Below are positions 9,051 to 16,964 of a stretch of 43,086 nucleotides of DNA, piece by piece. The stretch comes from Chitinispirillaceae bacterium (GTDB lineage Bacteria > Fibrobacterota > Chitinivibrionia > Chitinivibrionales > Chitinispirillaceae). The notes beneath the pieces are model-generated. The model was not told the DNA's origin. It searched no databases and worked only from the letters and a program-made list of their open reading frames with translations. A program made the translations under genes and the position numbers. The first letter of the stretch is position 1, and each line of letters starts with the position of its first letter. The stretch lies in the NCBI GenBank assembly GCA_016929415.1, contig JAFGIW010000225.1, positions 1-43,086 on the forward strand, written 5' to 3'.

Positions 9051-10498
9051 TCTATACCAAATCAGTCCCCGGACGGCGGGGAGTGAAGCTTCCCGGCTGT
9101 GATGTTCCGGTCGATCATGAAATTCCGGAGAACCTTCGGCGAAGGGAAGATGCTGCGCTTGCTGAGCTTTCCGAACTCGACGTCGTCCGCCATTTTACCG
9201 AACTTTCACGCAAGAATTTCGGCCTTGATACCAATTTTTACCCCCTCGGGTCCTGTACCATGAAGTATAACCCGAAAGTAATGGAGAAGATCGCGGCGCT
9301 TGAGGGTTTCTCACAGCTCCATCCGCTGCTGCCCCAACTGTATGGCGGCTGCATGCTGGAACAAGGGGCCATCGCCGTCATTTTCGAACTGGAAAAATTG
9401 CTTTGTGAGATTACCGGCATGGATGCCTTTACCACCCACCCCATGGCCGGTGCACACGGCGAACTTACCGGTATGATGCTCATCGCCGCCTATCATAAAG
9501 ATAGGGGCAACCGCAAAACCGAGGTGCTCATCCCTGATGAGGCGCATGGGACCAACCCTGCGAGTGCCGCAATTGCCGGATATGAAATTGTGACGGTGCC
9601 TACCGGGGACAATGGTATGCTCGATATCGATACCCTTTCCGACAGGTTGAACGAAAAGACGGCGGCAATCATGCTGACCAATCCCAACACCCTCGGGTTG
9701 TTCAATTCGCAGATCGAGAAGGTTGCCGCGATGGCTCATCATTACGATGCACAACTCTACTACGACGGGGCAAACCTCAATGCCATTTTAGGAAAGTTTC
9801 GGCCCGGGGATGCCCGTTTCGATGTCATGCACGTAAATCTGCATAAAACCTTTGCCACCCCGCATGGCGGCGGCGGCCCCGGGGCGGGTCCGGTCGGAGT
9901 TAAGCGGCATCTTGAGCCGTTTCTACCCATTTCACGTATCAGAAAACGGACTGACGGCACCTATGCACTCGATTACGACTATCCAAAATCCATCGGCTAT
10001 ATTGCACCTTTCTACGGCAATTTTGCGGTCTGTCTGAGGGCGTATGCCTATATCCTGCTTCAGGGAAGACAAGGGCTTATCGACGTGAGCGAACATGCCG
10101 TACTCAATGCGAACTATATTCTTGCCTCGTTGAAGGAACAATTTCATGCGCCGTATCCGGATCGCTGCATGCATGAGTGTGTATTGAGTGCTGTAAAGCA
10201 GCTTGAAGCGGGAGTCCATGCCGTTGATATCGCAAAGGCGCTTATCGATTACGGCTTTCATCCTCCGACCATCTATTTCCCGCTTATCGTTAAAGAGGCG
10301 ATAATGATCGAACCGACCGAAACGGAAAACAAGGAGACGCTCGACCGGTTTATCGAAGCGATGAAGAAGATTGCATATAAAGCGCTGGATGATCCGCAAA
10401 AGATAAAAAAAGCGCCGAAATCAACCCCTGTCGGTCGCCTGGATGAAACAAAAGCTGCACGGGAAATGGATTTTAATTATATTGATTGCAAGCCGTAA
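9041..10498 (+). CDS. gcvPB: Glycine dehydrogenase (decarboxylating) subunit 2
   Basis: This is the PLP-binding half of the split P protein. The 485-residue product has the cofactor lysine K269 in NLHKTFATPHGGGGPG and the family block FYPLGSCTMKYNP. It completes the T-H-P1-P2 set, so only dihydrolipoyl dehydrogenase (L protein) is missing from the locus; it is usually encoded elsewhere and shared with other complexes. The ATG at 9041 has CTGGAG at 9 nt and fits the family N-terminus (MSVIYTKS). A GTG at 9032 is in frame but less likely. A short hairpin follows the stop, just before the next promoter. Confidence 0.96.
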   Translation: MSVIYTKSVPGRRGVKLPGCDVPVDHEIPENLRRREDAALAELSELDVVRHFTELSRKNFGLDTNFYPLGSCTMKYNPKVMEKIAALEGFSQLHPLLPQLYGGCMLEQGAIAVIFELEKLLCEITGMDAFTTHPMAGAHGELTGMMLIAAYHKDRGNRKTEVLIPDEAHGTNPASAAIAGYEIVTVPTGDNGMLDIDTLSDRLNEKTAAIMLTNPNTLGLFNSQIEKVAAMAHHYDAQLYYDGANLNAILGKFRPGDARFDVMHVNLHKTFATPHGGGGPGAGPVGVKRHLEPFLPISRIRKRTDGTYALDYDYPKSIGYIAPFYGNFAVCLRAYAYILLQGRQGLIDVSEHAVLNANYILASLKEQFHAPYPDRCMHECVLSAVKQLEAGVHAVDIAKALIDYGFHPPTIYFPLIVKEAIMIEPTETENKETLDRFIEAMKKIAYKALDDPQKIKKAPKSTPVGRLDETKAAREMDFNYIDCKP

Positions 10499-10521
10499 TA
10501 CATAAAAAGAAATATGATAGC

Positions 10522-10538
10522 TGTTGCTTTCAGCAACA
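10522..10538 (+). repeat. Short perfect hairpin after gcvPB
   Basis: TGTTGCT (10522-10528), three loop bases, then AGCAACA (10532-10538) form a perfect 7-bp stem followed by AAATTTATT. It could end gcv transcription weakly, but the T-run is poor. It overlaps the -35 box of the next gene's predicted promoter, so it could also bind a regulator. Confidence 0.4.
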
Positions 10539-10552
10539 AAATTTATTATACT
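10524..10552 (+). promoter_or_regulatory. Sigma70-type promoter for the SH3-like gene
   Basis: TTGCTT (10524-10529) and TATACT (10547-10552) are separated by exactly 17 bp, about 60 bp before the ATG at 10613. This is one of the best promoter matches in the window. The same TTGCTT/17 bp arrangement occurs before the small minus-strand gene at 12394. Confidence 0.6.
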
Positions 10553-10612
10553 ATGAAGGTACAGGCACCTGCGTGCCAAATGACGCGGGAATAGTTAAAA
10601 AGGAGCTCTTTT

Positions 10613-11059
10613 ATGCGTTTAAGCAAAGTTGTGGTAATTGTGGCCCTTTCCGCGAGTATGGCGGTTCTTTTTGCAGCAGCAGAAAAATTCGTCACTCCTA
10701 CCAAGGATGGTACCGGCCTTTACAAGAATCAAACGCGTGAAGTATACGAAGAACCTATTATGAAGGTCGGCACTACCGATCGCCTGACGGTTCTCAAAAA
10801 AAAAGGCCGCTACTACGAGGTTAAAACACCCAACGGACAGACCGGATGGATCGAAGACCGGCTTGTTGTAGCAACCGGAAAGAGCAAGACCTTCGTGTTC
10901 GATAATGCGGACGTTATCGGATATCTTGACAATCCAACGCCGGTGTACATTATCGACACCGACGACCCCAATGCCGACCCGATCAACCTCGATCGGTCCT
11001 TTAAAGACGCACTTCGTGAAAACGTCGATAAGGAAACGGTGGAGCGGCAGATCAGGTAG
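10613..11059 (+). CDS. Small exported SH3-like domain protein
   Basis: The 148-residue product has a clear signal peptide (about residues 1-23, ending AAAEK). A bacterial SH3-type segment follows, from about 25 to 85, recognisable from VTPTKDGTGLYKNQ, the basic LTVLKKKGRYYEVKTPNGQTGWI stretch (the Y-x-V ... G-x-x-G-W-I pattern) and the closing V. Such domains usually bind peptides or cell-wall material in the periplasm. The acidic C-terminal 60 residues are not recognised. AAAAAGGAG lies just upstream of the ATG. The gene has its own promoter and terminator, so it is monocistronic. The specific role is unknown. Confidence 0.82.
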   Translation: MRLSKVVVIVALSASMAVLFAAAEKFVTPTKDGTGLYKNQTREVYEEPIMKVGTTDRLTVLKKKGRYYEVKTPNGQTGWIEDRLVVATGKSKTFVFDNADVIGYLDNPTPVYIIDTDDPNADPINLDRSFKDALRENVDKETVERQIR

Positions 11060-11082
11060 TTTTACAAAAGAAATGAAATCAG

Positions 11083-11116
11083 AAGGAGAATTATTGCGGT
11101 AATTCTCCTTTTTTAT
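11083..11116 (+). terminator. Rho-independent terminator after the SH3-like gene
   Basis: AAGGAGAATTA (11083-11093) pairs perfectly with TAATTCTCCTT (11100-11110) across a 6-nt loop, and the stem is followed by a T-rich tract. It lies 24 bp after the stop at 11059, and is the clearest terminator in the window. Confidence 0.9.
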
Positions 11117-11138
11117 TTCTCTGTTATATACACAACCT

Positions 11139-11993
11139 ATGAAACCAATCTTCGATTTTATCGACTACCGGAAATTTCTCGCCGCCTATTACGAAAGTAA
11201 GAAGGAAACGTCGCATTTTTTCTCCTACCGTTACTTCTCGCGCAAGCTCGGGATCAACTCCCCCTCGTTTTTAAAGCATGTCATTGACGGCAAACGGAAC
11301 CTGACGACGAAAATGATCGACCGGTTCAGTCATGCACTCGACCTCTCGGTTAAAGAGTCACGATATTTCCGTAACCTTGTACTCTTCAATCAGGCGAAAA
11401 CGGCCGGTGAAAAGCAGGAGCACTATGCAGTACTCAGATCGGTGATCGGAATGGTGAAAGAGACGGTGCTCGGCGCCGACCAGTACGACTATTTTTCCAC
11501 CTGGTACACGCCGGTGATCAGGGAAATGATCTGCCTGCGTGATTTCAACAATGATTACCGCGCGATCGCCGCGACCCTCAAACCGCCGATTCTCCCTTCG
11601 GAGGCGAAGGCGGCGGTGGCATTGCTGCTCAGGCTGAAGCTTGTCGAGCGGCAGGCGGAAGGGAAGTACCGGCAGACCTCGTCGGCGATCACCGCCGACA
11701 GTGCGGTCACGTCGCTTGCGGTACGCTCGTTTACCCGCGTCATGTTCGACCATGCGAAGGTTGCACCGGATACGGTCGGTAAAACCGAACGCCATGTTTC
11801 GGGGCTCACGATGGGGATCTCTCAGGAAGCCTACGATGTCATTGCCGCCGAGATCGAGTCGTTCAAGGACCGTGTCAAACTGATCGTCAATCGCGACCAG
11901 GGGGGCAGCCGCATCTACCAGTTGAATATCGGCATGTTTCCGGTAAGTGAAGACCTCCGTACATTGCCGGTGGAGCAGGAGGGCGCGCAATGA
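11139..11993 (+). CDS. TIGR02147-family protein (putative DNA-binding regulator), copy 1
   Basis: The 284-residue product matches the TIGR02147 pattern: an N-terminal IFDFIDYRKFLAAYY block, then a helix-turn-helix-like FSYRYFSRKLGINSPSFLKHV with VIDGKRNLT. A mixed C-terminal half follows, containing SxFTRVMFDHA and ESFKDRVKLIVNRDQG. I know the family as expanded in Fibrobacter, without assigned function; DNA binding is inferred from the HTH-like block. It resembles the protein at 35258-36085 over its whole length. The last codons overlap the start of a lipoprotein-like frame (ATGA), as in the other locus. No good ribosome site precedes the ATG. Confidence 0.85.
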   Translation: MKPIFDFIDYRKFLAAYYESKKETSHFFSYRYFSRKLGINSPSFLKHVIDGKRNLTTKMIDRFSHALDLSVKESRYFRNLVLFNQAKTAGEKQEHYAVLRSVIGMVKETVLGADQYDYFSTWYTPVIREMICLRDFNNDYRAIAATLKPPILPSEAKAAVALLLRLKLVERQAEGKYRQTSSAITADSAVTSLAVRSFTRVMFDHAKVAPDTVGKTERHVSGLTMGISQEAYDVIAAEIESFKDRVKLIVNRDQGGSRIYQLNIGMFPVSEDLRTLPVEQEGAQ

Positions 11994-12388
11994 AAAGAAT
12001 CGCTGTTTGGATTATGGCGATGGTGACGGCCCTGGCCTTGCGGTGCGGCATTTCACCCTATGCCGGCGGCGGTACGACCGATACCGGCAATGCGAAAGCG
12101 ACGGCGGTCGTGCGGCGAATGCCCGGCTATCTATTACCGGTTCTGGTTCTTCCGGATGATATCTTCGATCTCCTGCTGCACTTTCGTTTTGTAGAGCATC
12201 TCTTCGAGATCGTGGGCGATTTTTTTACCCCGCATGAGAATATCGGACCGTTTTTCGAGCAGAGAGAGTTCAAGCTCCCGCTTGCGGTTTTCTTCGCTGC
12301 GCAAGCGCAGTTGAAGGATACTGTGACCGATGGAGATCCCCAGAATAAAAATAAAAGCTTGTATAAGAATAAGCAGAATGAAGCCTGA
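11990..12388 (+). pseudogene. Truncated partner lipoprotein of the TIGR02147 gene
   Basis: The frame opens with a signal segment and R18-C19, then SPYAGGGTTDTGNAK. This is clearly related to the start of the 306-residue lipoprotein at 34332-35252 (R18-C19, SPVAGGSSDHGNGK), which sits in the same position behind the other TIGR02147 gene. Similarity stops near residue 42, at about 12125. From there the frame runs antisense through the convincing minus-strand gene at 12134-12394 until a stop at 12388, giving an implausible C-terminus. The most likely reading is a 5' remnant left by a deletion. A functional short lipoprotein cannot be excluded. Confidence 0.6.
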
Positions 12389-12394
12389 TGTCAT
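12134..12394 (-). CDS. Small membrane-anchored coiled-coil protein
   Basis: The 86-residue product has one N-terminal membrane segment (FILLILIQAFIFILGISIG). A highly charged helical stretch rich in E, K, R and L follows, typical of a coiled coil. I do not recognise a family. It is preferred over the overlapping plus-strand frame because its composition is protein-like along its whole length and because a good promoter (TTGCTT, 17 bp, TATATT) sits upstream. The ribosome site is weak. It stands alone between converging neighbours; function unknown. Confidence 0.65.
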   Translation of the reverse strand: MTSGFILLILIQAFIFILGISIGHSILQLRLRSEENRKRELELSLLEKRSDILMRGKKIAHDLEEMLYKTKVQQEIEDIIRKNQNR

Positions 12395-12443
12395 AGTTTA
12401 ACCCTGTTCTATCGTAGGGGTAACGATGAATTTTCTTCTATTA

Positions 12444-12472
12444 AATATAGCTACAGCTTGGAGTGAAAGCAA
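12444..12472 (-). promoter_or_regulatory. Sigma70-type promoter for the small membrane protein gene
   Basis: On the reverse strand TTGCTT (12472-12467) and TATATT (12449-12444) are 17 bp apart, about 50 bp before the ATG at 12394. Box quality and spacing are very good. Confidence 0.6.
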
Positions 12473-12519
12473 CGTATTACTTGTTCGGGCCGCCTGTTTG
12501 AAACAGTGAAAATGGCCGA

Positions 12520-15045
12520 TCAGGAGAGCGGGAAGTCGGTGGTGCTGAAATTCATGCGCCGAGCAAAATTCAACAATTTAATTAATAATTCCCTTTTATT
12601 GGCGTCGTTTACCTTGTTTGTGTCATCTGTGATTGAGACAACCTCCTTATGGAGTTTTTTTACAGGGCCTGTCAGAACGGGGTAGAACATATCTTCAAGC
12701 CGGTGTTTCGAGACGGGCAGTGAAAAACGGTCAACGATATTCAGGAGGTAACGGATTCGTTCGCAGCGATCGACATTCAGACTAGTGATGAGCCGCTCAA
12801 GCGTTTCGGTAAGCAGTTTCTCGCAGATCGCGGTGCTCCATTTTAGGTCGATTGCAGCTTTGAATTGGTTGAGTCGTTTGTATAAGGCCGCAAGCTCCGT
12901 CATACACTGCTCTTCTTTGCCGGGGTTGTTGAGTTTTGCAAACACATTATCCCACTTCTGCTGCAATATGAAGATAAGCGGTGCATGGAAATATTCCGGC
13001 ATTTCAGGGTAGAACGATTGAAGCAGCACCAGATCGGATTCATTCGCCTGCAGCCAGGCTGAAAAACGTCTCTCCGAATGACAGGCGATTTTTGCGAGAT
13101 AAATGGTCGCCAGATCCTTCCGGAGGGTGGTAAAAACATCGGCAAGCGTATAAAGTTGTGCCTCCGTATGATGCTTTAATGTTGAAGCGGAGATTAATGC
13201 CGGGTCAACGGTTTCATTCCAGGGCATAACCCACCCCGAGGGTTCGGCCGGATCGGAAAGATCAGTGAACACAATCCATTCACTCAGTTCTCCTGTTGTT
13301 TCATGATCAAGCGAGACGCGGTAACGCTGCTGTGGTGTAATGGGGTTGGCAAACAGCTTCTGCAGATGAGGCCGTTCCCTGATCGGCCGTACCGTGCAAT
13401 GGTAACCATAGCAGGGAAGGGAGACTTTTCCTTCCGCGATCCCAAGTGAGTATTCCATCGCCATGGTAAAACAGATCATGCGTTCATGGAAGAAAAACGG
13501 CAGGATGTGCCGTTTGAAAAGTACTGCGCCGTTATCGCCCTTGAGGTTGCTTGGCGCTTTCGCCAGATCGCGCATGAAGGCGTCCATCACCGATTGCTGC
13601 CGCGACGGTTCAATGCCGAGCTGCAGCGCCCTGCAGGCATAGGCGAAGTTCTGCATTGATTCGATGCCGCTTATGTCCGAAAAGAACCAGCCGCACGAGG
13701 TAAATGAGTACAGTATGTATTTCTGCGCTTCGAGCAGGCGCCGCAGGTGCCGGGAATCTTCTTTTGACAATTGCGGCCCGCCCTTCTGTCCGGCAGGGAA
13801 GGGTTCCTGTTTTTTGCGGGTAGGGTTAACGAGCTTCGTGCCGTAGTGGTCACGAAGTTCCCATGGATCAAGACGGTAGTCGTTGCAGGCGGCCGCGAAC
13901 GTCTTGTCGATCGTCTTCTGCAGGTTGTTGAGCGCCTGGCGCATCGGCATGCGCCACGCCTGGTTCCACCCAGGCTTTCCACCGGTTTGACAGCCGCAAT
14001 CGCGCGTCCAGCGGCCTACACCGTGGATGCAGCTCCAGGCGGTTCCTTCACCAAAAGCGTCTTTCAGCGTCACCTCGTAGGCGGGCGGGTGAAGCGAATG
14101 GTAACAGCCGAAATTAACCGGCTGAATAGTGAGCGCAGGGGCGACATGGGTAAAGAAGTAGGCCAGGCACATATCGCCGAATGGCTTGTGGTGCCCGAAG
14201 GTCTCGCCATCGGTCGCGACGACCACCACTTCATCGTTTGGTGCCGCAGGTGTGTAGCAGCCGTCAATCCTTTTGCCGAGCGTATGAGCGTCCTGCAGCA
14301 GATCATTGAAACTCACCTCTTTGGAGAGCTGCTCATCAAAAAAGAAAATATCGAGGAATCCTTCCTCCTTCGTACCGGAGGGATTTCGTGCGAAAAGGCG
14401 GTAGGGGCGCCGTGTATCGATTGCCAGGTCGCTGGTGGAGGACCATGCGGAGGACGAGTCAAGGGGACGGAATGATTCCGCCTGCTGCGGCGCAAGGATG
14501 ACAAAGGCGATCTTCTCTTCGATAAGACACCGGACCGTCTCCATGTTGATGGCGGTCTCGGCAAGCCACATGCCTTCGGGATCGCGTCCGAAACTTTTTT
14601 TGAACGAGGCTTTCCCCCACCGGATCTGGCTGAGCTGGTCGCGCCTGGAGGCCAGGGGCATGATAAGATGATTGTAGACCTGGGCGATGGCGTTGCCGTG
14701 GCCGCCGCACTGCGAGGCGCTCTTACGGTCTCCTTCGATGATGCGCCGTGTGGTGACGGGATGATGCTCCTCCATCCAGGACATGAGCGTGGGCCCGAAA
14801 TTAAAGCTCATCGAGGTGTAATTGTTATGGATGTGCGTGATCATCCCATCGCGATCGAGCAGTCGTGAGTAACCGTTGGGGCGGTAGCACTCGGCGTAGA
14901 TACGTTCGTTCCAATCGTGAAACGGTGTCGCGGCCTCTTGCGTCTCAATGACATCCAGCCAGGGATTTTCACGCGGAGGTTGATAAAAATGGCCGTGGAC
15001 GATCACCCATTTTCGCGTGGCGCGGGGTGGCTCAACGCCATGCAT
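12520..15045 (-). CDS. GH57-family glycoside hydrolase (DUF3536 type)
   Basis: The 841-residue cytoplasmic protein starts with the GH57 block VHGHFYQPPRENPW. It carries the likely catalytic motifs MWLAETA, with Glu163 in the nucleophile position, and TDGETFGHH, with Asp279 as possible acid/base. The large remaining part matches the DUF3536 architecture as I know it. GH57 enzymes act on alpha-glucans (amylase, branching or transferase activities), so a role in glycogen-like polymer turnover is inferred; the exact reaction is not readable. The start overlaps the end of the preceding 81-residue gene by 14 bp, which suggests translational coupling. There is no signal peptide. Confidence 0.88.
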   Translation of the reverse strand: MHGVEPPRATRKWVIVHGHFYQPPRENPWLDVIETQEAATPFHDWNERIYAECYRPNGYSRLLDRDGMITHIHNNYTSMSFNFGPTLMSWMEEHHPVTTRRIIEGDRKSASQCGGHGNAIAQVYNHLIMPLASRRDQLSQIRWGKASFKKSFGRDPEGMWLAETAINMETVRCLIEEKIAFVILAPQQAESFRPLDSSSAWSSTSDLAIDTRRPYRLFARNPSGTKEEGFLDIFFFDEQLSKEVSFNDLLQDAHTLGKRIDGCYTPAAPNDEVVVVATDGETFGHHKPFGDMCLAYFFTHVAPALTIQPVNFGCYHSLHPPAYEVTLKDAFGEGTAWSCIHGVGRWTRDCGCQTGGKPGWNQAWRMPMRQALNNLQKTIDKTFAAACNDYRLDPWELRDHYGTKLVNPTRKKQEPFPAGQKGGPQLSKEDSRHLRRLLEAQKYILYSFTSCGWFFSDISGIESMQNFAYACRALQLGIEPSRQQSVMDAFMRDLAKAPSNLKGDNGAVLFKRHILPFFFHERMICFTMAMEYSLGIAEGKVSLPCYGYHCTVRPIRERPHLQKLFANPITPQQRYRVSLDHETTGELSEWIVFTDLSDPAEPSGWVMPWNETVDPALISASTLKHHTEAQLYTLADVFTTLRKDLATIYLAKIACHSERRFSAWLQANESDLVLLQSFYPEMPEYFHAPLIFILQQKWDNVFAKLNNPGKEEQCMTELAALYKRLNQFKAAIDLKWSTAICEKLLTETLERLITSLNVDRCERIRYLLNIVDRFSLPVSKHRLEDMFYPVLTGPVKKLHKEVVSITDDTNKVNDANKRELLIKLLNFARRMNFSTTDFPLS

Positions 15046-15277
15046 AAGGGGAGCCGTCCGGGTTGGTGACCGTCCTGTCGCGAAGCCGTTTTTTCAGGAT
15101 GTCGATTCCCTGGGCAATGATGTCGGAGCGTTCATGGTAGCTGTTTTCAAACCAAGTTTCCGTTTCCTGATTGATACGGGTGTAGCATTTGTCGCCGATT
15201 TTTTTATCGCCGACCTGGATTTCAATGGTGCTTTTCCGGTTGTCGATGATGACGTTTCGAAGCCATCGTATACTCAT
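15032..15277 (-). CDS. Conserved-looking small protein, 81 residues, unknown function
   Basis: The product begins MSIRWLRNVIIDNRKST and is charged, without a signal peptide or membrane segment. I do not recognise it. Two facts support a real gene: GGAGGAT is placed 8 nt before the ATG, and the gene fits tightly between the helical-repeat gene (28-bp gap upstream) and the GH57 gene (14-bp overlap). It may act with the GH57 enzyme, but that rests on position only. Confidence 0.7.
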   Translation of the reverse strand: MSIRWLRNVIIDNRKSTIEIQVGDKKIGDKCYTRINQETETWFENSYHERSDIIAQGIDILKKRLRDRTVTNPDGSPYAWR

Positions 15278-15304
15278 GAATCGGATCCTCCATAGTCTTG
15301 ATGT

Positions 15305-16960
15305 TTACGGCACGCGCGATAGCAGGAGCCTCCCCTGAACCGTGTAAATCGAAGCGGGAAACTCCAGTATCAACCGTTCGAGCATGCTGCGCGCCGCCTG
15401 AAATGCGCCGATACGGAACTGGGCATCGGCCATGCCATACAGATACTCCGGCTCCCTCTCGGCCGGTGCGCAACGTAGCGTTGCAACCGCCGCGGCTGCT
15501 TCCGATTGTTCGATTTGCCGACGGGCGATTCGCAGACCGATACGCCATGCATGCCCGCCGGCAAGGCCGGATCTACAGAACAGCTCAGCGGCTTTGTCAC
15601 GGTCGCCTTTAAACAAAGTATATTCGATTTGAATGAATTTGGCAAGCGTTTCGGGAGCATCGGCGAGGCGAAGCAGCCAGTAGCGATAATCCATGAGTTC
15701 CACTGCGAACGGGTATGCCGCGGTGAGTTTGATCGAATCGAGCAGCGCCAGGCATGTATCCGTTTTCCCGCCATAGAGGGTAGTGCGTGCCCGCCATAGA
15801 ACCCGGTGGTGCTCCGATCGCGAAAGGGCGTTGTTGTGATCCCCGGCAAAACGCAGCGCTTCCGGTATGCTGTCGCAGAGCAGCAGCTGGCGGAGATAGA
15901 GCGTGTCCCGGGCAAGCGATTGCGGCAGTAAATGAATCAGGTCCGCCGCTTTCTGATGGTCGCCCAGGTGCTGGTAGAGTTCGATCGCTTCGATGCGGCT
16001 CTTTTCGGAGTTCACCCCCGCCAGTTCAAGCCAGGTCTTCGCGCTGTCGCTCAAACCCATTGCGCGGTACGATTGGTAAAGCAGCGAGGCGGCGTCCTGC
16101 CGCAGTTCCCGCTTGGAGGTGCAGCGGTGGAGGGCGCGGGCGGCGGCCGCGGCCGCCGCGTACTGCTGCCGCCCGAAGCGCTGTCGTGCCATGGAATGAA
16201 GCGATCTGCAGCGGCCTGCGCTGTTTTTCTCGAGAGACGACACCACATAAAGCTGACGGTCGAAAAGCCCTTTGCGGCCGTACTGGTCGATGATCCACGA
16301 CCTGAGCGAGGCCGTGTCGGTCTGCTTCGCTCCGCCGAAGGCACAGTTGGCAAACCGCTGCAGGAGCGTGTCGCAGCGTGGCGCAGTCAATTCGTCAAGT
16401 ATCGTCTCGAATCGGCTGAGCGCAAGGGGGGTGAGCTGATGCCGTTCGGAAATGACCCGGCAGAGCAGGCCGGGAACCGGGGCGTAATCGTCAAGAACCT
16501 GTTTGGCCTCGATCCACCGCAGGAGCAGGTACGCGTCGAGGCCCTTTTCCTGGTCGAGTATCGTACAGAGTGTGTCGATTCTGCCGGTGGCGCCGATCTG
16601 CTGGTACGCAAGAAGAGCGGTACTCGCTGACGGATGGTACTGTTTCCACGCATGACGTATTGCCGCGAAGACCGGACCGGTTTCGCGCCGGAGATGTTGC
16701 CGCCAGCCGAAGAAAAGCAGGGTGTCGCTTACCGGATTGTGCCGTGCGAATGCCGCAATGAGCGCGGCGAAGGTTGCCGCATTTATTTCAGGTTGCCGCA
16801 CGATCAGACTGCAGAGGCAAACCTCGCTTAACGGGACGCTTTTCCCTTTGCGGACAGGAACCGACAGAAGCGCTGTCGCCGAATCAAGAGAAGGGCAGCC
16901 GGCGGCATCGGCCGCAAAGGGGAATGTCACGGAAAAGAGAAAAAAGACCAGTCGCCGCAT
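15305..16960 (-). CDS. Exported helical-repeat (TPR-like) protein
   Basis: The 551-residue product has a signal peptide (MRRLVFFLFSVTFPFAADAAG). The rest is almost entirely helical, with alanine/leucine-rich helix pairs such as QQYAAAAAAARALHRCT and FRIGAFQAARSMLERLILEFP that resemble degenerate tetratricopeptide repeats. Such proteins are scaffolds. The ATG at 16960 was chosen because GGGAGGTG lies 5 nt upstream and the signal peptide starts there; a longer in-frame reading to 17122 would overlap the Omp85 gene. It starts 4 bp after that gene's stop, so a joint role at the outer membrane is likely. No specific family recognised. Confidence 0.78.
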   Translation of the reverse strand: MRRLVFFLFSVTFPFAADAAGCPSLDSATALLSVPVRKGKSVPLSEVCLCSLIVRQPEINAATFAALIAAFARHNPVSDTLLFFGWRQHLRRETGPVFAAIRHAWKQYHPSASTALLAYQQIGATGRIDTLCTILDQEKGLDAYLLLRWIEAKQVLDDYAPVPGLLCRVISERHQLTPLALSRFETILDELTAPRCDTLLQRFANCAFGGAKQTDTASLRSWIIDQYGRKGLFDRQLYVVSSLEKNSAGRCRSLHSMARQRFGRQQYAAAAAAARALHRCTSKRELRQDAASLLYQSYRAMGLSDSAKTWLELAGVNSEKSRIEAIELYQHLGDHQKAADLIHLLPQSLARDTLYLRQLLLCDSIPEALRFAGDHNNALSRSEHHRVLWRARTTLYGGKTDTCLALLDSIKLTAAYPFAVELMDYRYWLLRLADAPETLAKFIQIEYTLFKGDRDKAAELFCRSGLAGGHAWRIGLRIARRQIEQSEAAAAVATLRCAPAEREPEYLYGMADAQFRIGAFQAARSMLERLILEFPASIYTVQGRLLLSRVP

Positions 16961-16964
16961 GCCG

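Noticed and set aside
12494-12506. Hairpin CTGTTT-G-AAACAG after the GH57 gene
   Set aside because: A one-base loop and no T-run on the minus strand; it may be chance.
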